From: Spirochaetales bacterium
GTDB taxonomy: Bacteria; Spirochaetota; Spirochaetia; UBA9216
NCBI GenBank assembly: GCA_016839055.1
Contig: JAEKNX010000008.1
Location: forward strand, 124,001 to 188,000
DNA: 64,000 bases
Direction of reading: 5' to 3'
The notes below the pieces were generated by a model. That model did no database searches. It worked only from the letters and a program-made list of their open reading frames with translations, and had not been told where the DNA came from. Positions 58,422 through 64,000 of the stretch are shown here, one piece after another. A program made the position numbers and the translations under genes. Each line of letters opens with the position of its first letter. Position 1 is the first letter of the stretch.

Positions 58422-59504
58422 TTACATAGCCTCAAGTTCTGCTCTGTTTGTGGGAACTTTTATTTTTCCGGCCTTCATGTCAGCGGTTGCTTTTGCAACT
58501 GCGTCTTTTACAGCCTGAGGAACGATGGAGTCGAAACTATGAAATCCAGAGATTCCAACTGCGTCATCTTTGATGTCAAAGACTCTTGTTCCACCCTTAA
58601 AAGTACCGTTAACAGCAGATTCAACTGCGAGGTAAGTTGCCTGAACAATTTTCTTCTCGGCAGAAGTAAGAACTGTATTAGGAGCTACAGAGTTCTGGTC
58701 TACATCAACACCGATGGCAAGAACGCCTTCTTCCTTACATGCGTTAATAGCGCCGAGACCGGTAAGTCCTGCAGCATGAAAAATAATGTCAGCGCCCTGC
58801 TCGATCATAGCAAGAGCTGCTTCTTTTCCCTTCGCCTGATCGACAAATGAACCGGATGTAACACTTATGATTTTAACATCGGGATTCACACTCTTAGCGC
58901 CGGCAATAAATCCAACTTCATATTTTTCGACAGGAGGGATGAACATACCAAGGACAATTCCGATTACGTTCTTGTCGTTAAGTTTATCAGTTGATGATGC
59001 GTATTCTTTTGTCATGAGACCCGCGACTATGCCTGCGAGGTATCCAGCTTCATGCTCATTAAAAACAACTCCCATGAAATTTTCAGGGGAAGCATCTGAG
59101 GCCCAGATATCGATTCCGGCAAAATAGGTGTCAGGATTATTTCTTGCGGCTTCGTTGATGGCTTCTTCCATAAGAAAACCGACTGCGAAGACTATATCAG
59201 ATCCGTCTTCGGCAAGACCTGAGAGATTTGGAACATAGTCAGTCTGCTGCTTTGACTCTACAACTCTGACTTCGAGGCCTAGTTCTTTTTCAGCCATTTT
59301 CAGGCCGTTCCATGCGCCGTCATTGAAAGACTTGTCACCCAGGCCTCCAACGTCGGTAGCCATAGAACCGATCATTCCTTCACCAGGAAGCGCAGCTTTT
59401 TCAGCAGCAGGTTCTGCAGCTTTCTCTTCTTTTTCACAGGACATACTGCCAAATGCAACAAGTGCAATGATCAGCAGCAATGCAATGATTCTAGCTTTTT
59501 TCAT
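58422..59504 (-). CDS. BMP-family purine nucleoside-binding lipoprotein (PnrA/TmpC-like)
   Basis: 360 residues. Lipobox AFGSMSC (Cys about 23), then an Ala/Glu linker and a BMP-type periplasmic binding domain: VGGLGDKSFNDGAWNG, SDIVFAVGFLMEEAINEAA, FNEHEAGYLAGIVAGLM, and GVLAIGVDVDQNSVAPNTVLTS. The treponemal homologue PnrA (TmpC) binds purine nucleosides. The ATPase and two permeases lie upstream in the same direction, giving the order ATPase, permease, permease, binding protein. Good ribosome binding site (GGAGG). Adenosine deaminase at 18.8 kb would process imported adenosine. Confidence 0.95.
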   Translation of the reverse strand: MKKARIIALLLIIALVAFGSMSCEKEEKAAEPAAEKAALPGEGMIGSMATDVGGLGDKSFNDGAWNGLKMAEKELGLEVRVVESKQQTDYVPNLSGLAEDGSDIVFAVGFLMEEAINEAARNNPDTYFAGIDIWASDASPENFMGVVFNEHEAGYLAGIVAGLMTKEYASSTDKLNDKNVIGIVLGMFIPPVEKYEVGFIAGAKSVNPDVKIISVTSGSFVDQAKGKEAALAMIEQGADIIFHAAGLTGLGAINACKEEGVLAIGVDVDQNSVAPNTVLTSAEKKIVQATYLAVESAVNGTFKGGTRVFDIKDDAVGISGFHSFDSIVPQAVKDAVAKATADMKAGKIKVPTNRAELEAM

Positions 59505-59578
59505 TTTGATTTCCTCCGTTTAAATTAGATTAATGTTATCGCTATTAACCTCTATAGTCAACGATTATTTCTATTCCG

Positions 59579-60532
59579 TTACTCCGGCCGTTCAATCATG
59601 AAATCAGTACCGTCGGCCTTTGGCGGCCTCGAGCGCTTAACAAGTCCTGCTACGGCGGCAACGGTCAGAACATAGGGCAGTATTATAAACAGTTCTGATG
59701 GTATCGGCAGATTAACGGCAATCTGCAGCCTTACCTGGAGGGCATCAGCAAAACCGAAAAACAACGACGCTATAAATGCCCCCACAGGAGTCCATCCGCC
59801 TGAAATCATCGCGGCCATTGCAATAAAACCCTTTCCCCCGCTCATTCCTTCGGTAAAAGAAACGGCATTCTCGATTGAAAGATAAGCTCCGGCAAGTCCA
59901 GCCATCATTCCGGAAATCAGAACACCGATATACCTCATCCTGTAAACCGACACGCCGATAGTCTCGAGGGCCAGCGGATGCTCTCCTGCAGCCTTTATAT
60001 GCAGGCCTAGCTTCGTCTTCTTCAGGAAAAAGGTGAAGAAGATTACCAGGATAAAACTGAAATATATTATCGGTGTCTGGTTAAAAAAGATGGGACCGAG
60101 AACCGGGATTTTCGATAGCCCGGGAATTGCCCACTGAAAGTTCTTGAGTGAGAACTGGATGGGATCTGTTGTTCCCGGATGGCCGAAAAACATCACCATG
60201 AGGTAGCGGACAACACCGAATGCCAGAATATTAAGAACCGCACCCGAGACAGTATGATCAAGGTGCAGGCTTACCGTCGCAAACGCATGAAGAAGTGAAA
60301 AAATTCCGCCCGCTATAACAGCTAAAACCAAACCAATCCATGGATTCCCGGTAAACATAGCGCCTATGAGACCGAAGAAAGCGCCGACAATCATCATTCC
60401 TTCCATGGCAATGTTGACGATACCTGAACGTTCACAGATAGTCGCGCCTATTGCGGCGAGCGTTATAGGTGTTGAGAGTCTGACAGTTGCAACGAGAAGA
60501 TCCGTATTAAAAATCTGAAGTAGAGTTTCCAT
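59579..60532 (-). CDS. Nucleoside ABC transporter permease (second)
   Basis: 317 residues, about 8-9 membrane helices. Belongs to the branched-chain-type permease family that includes nucleoside importers NupQ/PnrE: RLSTPITLAAIGATICERSGIVNIAMEGMM, AFATVSLHLDHTVSGAVLNILAFGVVRYLM, and the cytosolic coupling region AAGEHPLALETIGVSVYRMRYIGVLISGMMAGLAGAYLS. Starts one base after the first permease ends. GGAGGGAGG precedes the ATG. Confidence 0.93.
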   Translation of the reverse strand: METLLQIFNTDLLVATVRLSTPITLAAIGATICERSGIVNIAMEGMMIVGAFFGLIGAMFTGNPWIGLVLAVIAGGIFSLLHAFATVSLHLDHTVSGAVLNILAFGVVRYLMVMFFGHPGTTDPIQFSLKNFQWAIPGLSKIPVLGPIFFNQTPIIYFSFILVIFFTFFLKKTKLGLHIKAAGEHPLALETIGVSVYRMRYIGVLISGMMAGLAGAYLSIENAVSFTEGMSGGKGFIAMAAMISGGWTPVGAFIASLFFGFADALQVRLQIAVNLPIPSELFIILPYVLTVAAVAGLVKRSRPPKADGTDFMIERPE

Positions 60533-60533
60533 C

Positions 60534-61781
60534 CTAGGCCTCCCTCCTTATGTTCTTCTTCCGCCGTTTTGACAGCTTTCTGCCGAAAAATGAGTAGATA
60601 TATTTGGCAACAATCAGAAAAAGGATAATGCCCTTGACTATCTCGACAATCGACGCGGGAATCTGGGTGGTCCTTGTCATATACTGTCCTCCGGCATCGA
60701 GTGCACCCCAGAGAATAGAGGTGAAGATAACGCCTATTGGGTTGTTTGCCGCCAGGAGGGCTACTGAGATACCATTCCAGCCGTAGCCTGCGTTGAGGTT
60801 TTCAAACATCTTGTGATCGAGACCGAGAACCTGGTTAACACCGGCAAGACCGGAAAGAAAGCCCGCGAACAGAAGGGCTATCATAATATTCTTCCCTATT
60901 GATATCCCCTGCGCCCTGGCAGCGTTCTTGTTCTGCCCGACCGCACGAACCTCATAACCTATTCTGGTATAAAAAAGGATGTAATAAACAAAGACTGCCA
61001 CCGCTATCGCAATCAGAATACCGATATGAAGCCGGTAGTTCGATTTGGGCAGAAGATCCTTGAAAAAAGGAAGGAAGTTAGTTTCCCTGATGGCGTCTGT
61101 TACATAGGCGTGGCTGGATGTTGCCGGATCCCCGCCATTTCCTCTGATAAAAATCGGCGACAGGAATTTCGCGGTATGGGCGAGCATCATCGTCGTTATA
61201 ACCTCATGAGCCCCGGTTTTCACCTTCAGAACAGCCGGAATTATATTGTAGGCCGCAGCCGCGGCGCCTGCTATCACAAAGATCAGAATTATCGACAGAA
61301 CGGGCGGCATTCCAAGCCTGATGCCCAGCCATGTTGCGGCCATCGAGCCGATATAGAACTGGCCTTCGGCGCCGATATTAAAAAGCCCGGCCTGAAAAGC
61401 GAAGGCAATTGAGAGTCCCGTGAAGATAAGAGGGACGGCATTGAGTACCGAAATATGCCAATTCTTTACAAATCCGCCGTAAAACAGAGCCTTGTAGGCA
61501 ATAACGGGATTATATCCGGTGGCAAGCATTATCAGCCCCCCAAGAAGGATTGCGGCCGCTATTCCAATCACCGGTATATAAAGTTTTTTTATGAACGATT
61601 TAGCCCAAACTCCCGCTGCTTCACTTCCTTCGCCTACTCTCTTGTAAAAATAGTAAAGGACAAGCGCGGCAGCTATCAAAAGTAGTCCGAAAAAATATGC
61701 CGCCACATAAAGGACTATTCCTATAATTCCGGAAGCTAATATCAGTACAATAAGCGCTATCTTAAGATTTTTATTCTGCAT
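60534..61781 (-). CDS. Nucleoside ABC transporter permease (first)
   Basis: 415 residues with about 10 membrane helices. NupP/PnrD type: LNAVPLIFTGLSIAFAFQAGLFNIGAEGQFYIG, KVKTGAHEVITTMMLAHTAKFLSP, and RAVGQNKNAARAQGISIGKNIMIALLFAGFLSGLAGVNQVLG, the coupling motif. A basic stretch (KRRKKNIRR) closes the C-terminus. The start overlaps the end of the ATPase gene by 11 bases. Together with the next permease it should form the heterodimeric channel. Confidence 0.93.
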   Translation of the reverse strand: MQNKNLKIALIVLILASGIIGIVLYVAAYFFGLLLIAAALVLYYFYKRVGEGSEAAGVWAKSFIKKLYIPVIGIAAAILLGGLIMLATGYNPVIAYKALFYGGFVKNWHISVLNAVPLIFTGLSIAFAFQAGLFNIGAEGQFYIGSMAATWLGIRLGMPPVLSIILIFVIAGAAAAAYNIIPAVLKVKTGAHEVITTMMLAHTAKFLSPIFIRGNGGDPATSSHAYVTDAIRETNFLPFFKDLLPKSNYRLHIGILIAIAVAVFVYYILFYTRIGYEVRAVGQNKNAARAQGISIGKNIMIALLFAGFLSGLAGVNQVLGLDHKMFENLNAGYGWNGISVALLAANNPIGVIFTSILWGALDAGGQYMTRTTQIPASIVEIVKGIILFLIVAKYIYSFFGRKLSKRRKKNIRREA

Positions 61782-63327
61782 CAGACACGCCCCCCTTTCC
61801 TCCGGTCATATACAGACCGACTTCTTTCTCATCTGTTTCTTCAGGCAGGAATTCCTGCACCAGCTTTCCTTCAAACATTACCTCTATTCGGTCAGAGAGT
61901 GCGAAAATCTCTTCAAGTTCGAGAGATAAAAGCAGTATAGCAACTCCCTTGTCCCGAATCTTGAGAATTTGTGAATGGATGTATTCTATAGCGCCGACAT
62001 CAAGGCCTCTCGTCGGCTGTGTCACAAGAAGGAATTCGGGTTCACGGCTTAATTCTCGGGCCAGAATAACCTTTTGCTGGTTACCTCCTGAGAGGTTGCC
62101 GGCAGGAACCTGGACTCCAGGAGTCCGGATATCGAATTGCCGGACCAATGCTTCAGATGCGGTAGCTATTCGTCCGAGATTCATTTTAAATCCATGTGCC
62201 GAATTGATTGCCGGAACCTTATCATGATACCCAAGCACAGAGTTCTCGGCCACGGTCATGGAAAGGATGAGTCCGAATCGGTGCCTGTCCGCCGGCACAT
62301 AAGCCATCTTTCGCTCAATGAGTTCTTTGGTTTTCAAATGGGTTATATTCTCACCCTTGAACTCAATCACTCCCGATTCGACCTTTCGGAGACTCCTTAT
62401 TGCCTCGGCGAGTTCAGTCTGGCCGTTTCCGTCTACACCGGCAATTCCGACTATCTCACCAGGTTTTATATCAAGATTGAGATTCTTCACTGCAAGAAGA
62501 TTCTTATCATCTTTTACATTCAGGTTCCGAATTTTCAGTACCGGCGGTTTATCGGAGTTCTTACCGGTTTTAACAACTGTAAGGACAACATCACGTCCAA
62601 CCATCAGATTCGCAAGCTCAGCCTTGGTAACATCCGCGGTATTGCATTCACCGGAAACCTCTCCACGCCTTAGGATATAAGTTCGGTCGGAGAGTTCCTT
62701 TACCTCCTCCAGCTTGTGAGTGATGATAATCACGGAGACTCCGGTAGCCACCAGGGTTTTAATAACCTCAAACAGCTCATCAACTTCCTGCGGAGTAAGA
62801 ACTGCTGTTGGTTCATCGAGAATTAGGACATTAGCTTTGCGGTAGAGGGCCTTCAGGATTTCCACCCGCTGCTGAAGACCTACGCCAAGATTATCAATAA
62901 TCTCATCAGGATCTACTTGCAGTTTGTATTTCTTGGAGAGTTTCCGCACTTCCTCACGAGCGGTCTTGTAATCGATAAGGCCTCCGCGTCCCGGTTCACT
63001 TCCTAAGATAATATTTTCGGTTACTGTTAAATTTCCTACCAGCATGAAATGCTGATGAACCATCCCCAGACCTTTACTAATGGCATCTTTAGGCGATGAG
63101 AATACCACCTCCTTGCCATCCAGAAGGATTTCTCCGGAGGTGGGCTTGTACAATCCATAGAGAACATTCATGAGGGTAGATTTTCCCGCTCCGTTTTCGC
63201 CGAGAAGAGAAAGAATTTCCCCCTCATAAAGCTTAATGTTTATATTGTTATTCGCGAGTACTTTAGGAAATTGTTTTACAATGTTTCTCATTTCAAGAAC
63301 GACGTTTCCGCCGGGGATTGCAGACAT
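61771..63327 (-). CDS. Nucleoside ABC transporter ATPase with two nucleotide-binding domains
   Basis: 518 residues. First cassette: Walker A LLGENGAGKSTLMN (about 42-55), Q-loop GMVHQHFMLV, signature-like VGLQQRVEILKAL, Walker B ANVLILDEPTAVLTPQE. Second cassette (from about 265): IVGIAGVDGNGQTELA in place of a standard Walker A, LSGGNQQKVILARELS signature and FLLVTQPTRGLDVGAIE. The degenerate second P-loop is usual for this sugar/nucleoside-type tandem ATPase (NupO, PnrC). First gene of the operon, with AGGAGAG before the ATG. Confidence 0.95.
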   Translation of the reverse strand: MSAIPGGNVVLEMRNIVKQFPKVLANNNINIKLYEGEILSLLGENGAGKSTLMNVLYGLYKPTSGEILLDGKEVVFSSPKDAISKGLGMVHQHFMLVGNLTVTENIILGSEPGRGGLIDYKTAREEVRKLSKKYKLQVDPDEIIDNLGVGLQQRVEILKALYRKANVLILDEPTAVLTPQEVDELFEVIKTLVATGVSVIIITHKLEEVKELSDRTYILRRGEVSGECNTADVTKAELANLMVGRDVVLTVVKTGKNSDKPPVLKIRNLNVKDDKNLLAVKNLNLDIKPGEIVGIAGVDGNGQTELAEAIRSLRKVESGVIEFKGENITHLKTKELIERKMAYVPADRHRFGLILSMTVAENSVLGYHDKVPAINSAHGFKMNLGRIATASEALVRQFDIRTPGVQVPAGNLSGGNQQKVILARELSREPEFLLVTQPTRGLDVGAIEYIHSQILKIRDKGVAILLLSLELEEIFALSDRIEVMFEGKLVQEFLPEETDEKEVGLYMTGGKGGVSDAE

Positions 63328-63338
63328 AGGCTCTCCTG

Positions 63339-63384
63339 TAAAGTTAAAAAACTTTATCAGAAGAAATGATTTCCATCATTTCTT
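63339..63384 (-). promoter_or_regulatory. Two hairpins before the nucleoside transporter operon
   Basis: TAAAGTT / AACTTTA (63339-63356, 7 pairs, AAAA loop) just before the ribosome binding site, and AAGAAATGAT / ATCATTTCTT (63361-63384, 10 pairs, 4-base loop). A third imperfect one follows near 63388-63410. Same kind of structure as in the pyrK, pyrI and pheS leaders. No -10/-35 pair could be assigned with confidence. Confidence 0.55.
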
Positions 63385-63439
63385 CCCATATTTTGGCTCC
63401 AAATATTTTATCATAGAAACGCCGGATTTTTATTTTTTT

Positions 63440-64000
63440 TTAATATGCTTTTCTAAAAGAAAGAAGAAATATCAAAATACCGACCCAGACTGCGGCAAAT
63501 CCGGCAAGATCGAAGGCAGTCAAAGTTTCATGATACATGAAAATCCCGAAAACCATCATCAGCGTCGGCGCAATAAACTGCAAAAACCCAATCCAGATCA
63601 GGGGAATCCTGCCAGTTCCCTTGGAAAAAAGGAACAGGGGCACAACCGTAACCACACCGGTTGTGGCAAATAAAAGCTTCATCCACACCGAAGCCTCAAC
63701 GAAATGTGCCGGGCCGGTAATTTCAGAAAAGAGGAGATATGCCGCTGCAAAGGGCAGCACAACGAGGGTCTCAGACGCGACTCCGATAAAACTCCCTTCG
63801 GTGCTCTTTTTTTTCATTAGGCCGTACAATCCAAAGCTGAACGCAAGTACTACGGCGATAACCGGAAACATTCCCACCAGGATGGTTTTCAGGGCTACTC
63901 CGGCTATTGCAAACCCGACGGCCGCCCACTGCAACTTTGAGAGTCTCTCCTGAAGGAAGATGAGACCGAGGAAGATGCTGACAAGGGGATTAAGATAGTA
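63440..64000 (-). CDS. RarD-like EamA-family permease, C-terminal part (cut by window end)
   Basis: The last 186 codons of a 10-helix EamA/DMT-type transporter; the start is beyond base 64000. The first visible residues, YYLNPLVSIFLGLIFLQERLSKLQWAAVGFAIAGV, match the RarD pattern (YxxNPLVxVLxGxxFLxERL). Six further membrane helices follow, with GLYGLMKKKS between the third and fourth visible and IAPTLMMVFGIFMYHETL near the end. RarD was named for chloramphenicol sensitivity, but its true substrate is unknown. It lies upstream of the nucleoside operon in the same direction, about 110 bases away. Confidence 0.88.
   Translation of the reverse strand, partial: YYLNPLVSIFLGLIFLQERLSKLQWAAVGFAIAGVALKTILVGMFPVIAVVLAFSFGLYGLMKKKSTEGSFIGVASETLVVLPFAAAYLLFSEITGPAHFVEASVWMKLLFATTGVVTVVPLFLFSKGTGRIPLIWIGFLQFIAPTLMMVFGIFMYHETLTAFDLAGFAAVWVGILIFLLSFRKAY

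Overview
The window looks like a chromosomal segment of a free-living, probably anaerobic and fermentative spirochaete (order Spirochaetales). This is inferred from gene content, not from any rRNA. Pointers are a FlgM anti-sigma factor with a flagellar-type promoter, a purine-nucleoside ABC system like the treponemal Pnr (TmpC) system, HD-GYP, HDOD and hybrid-kinase signalling proteins, lipoproteins with spirochaete-style lipoboxes, and a CoA-acylating aldehyde dehydrogenase. No phage, insertion sequence or CRISPR array was seen. Most of the DNA is ordinary, densely packed housekeeping sequence.

Layout. 1-3.2 kb: AddA/AddB-like recombination helicase-nuclease (minus). 3.4-5.3 kb: two coupled, diverged nucleotide-cyclase-like proteins. 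5.3-9.8 kb: tRNA-Ala, a conserved unknown protein, lspA, a NIF3 protein, acylating aldehyde dehydrogenase. 9.8-16.3 kb: Lon-like protease, HDOD regulator, SpoU methyltransferase, a metal-ligand-less iron-alcohol-dehydrogenase homologue, flgM, rsmI. 16.4-27.3 kb: zinc ribbon protein, HD-GYP protein, adenosine deaminase, CsgG-like protein, SMUG1 glycosylase, prenyl synthase, rlmE, TPR and NlpC/P60 proteins, asnA, DUF1456 protein. 27.5-33.7 kb: complete UMP pathway after carbamoyl phosphate (pyrD, K, C, EF fusion, B, I). 33.8-39.7 kb: decayed lamin-tail lipoprotein gene, large propeller-like lipoprotein, and an outer-membrane protein with a transglutaminase-like domain. 40-45.4 kb: NhaC-type antiporter, carbon-nitrogen hydrolase and amidohydrolase operon, Lrp regulator, pirin. 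45.5-50.6 kb: two related envelope proteins, hybrid histidine kinase and double receiver. 50.8-54.6 kb: pheST with a phenylalanine attenuator. 54.9-64 kb: patatin phospholipase, GH1 glucosidase with HAD phosphatase, nucleoside ABC transporter, RarD-like permease (cut by the window end).

How genes work together. De novo pyrimidine synthesis, adenosine deamination and nucleoside uptake cover nucleotide supply. Two-component, HD-GYP, HDOD and cyclase-like proteins form a rich signalling set. pheST is preceded by a promoter, a 27-residue leader peptide containing a run of phenylalanine codons, and an intrinsic terminator, a textbook attenuation layout. flgM has its own sigma-28-like promoter inside the end of rsmI.

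The most interesting items are the phe attenuator; the tandem cyclase-like genes whose retained residues look complementary (metal Asps in one, transition-state Asn in the other, as in mammalian C1/C2); a set of genes with a -10 box 4-10 bases before the start codon and no ribosome binding site, suggesting leaderless mRNAs; the OPRT-ODC fusion in eukaryotic order; a pseudo-enzyme of the iron-alcohol-dehydrogenase family; and strong hairpins in front of pyrI, pyrK, pheS and the nucleoside transporter.
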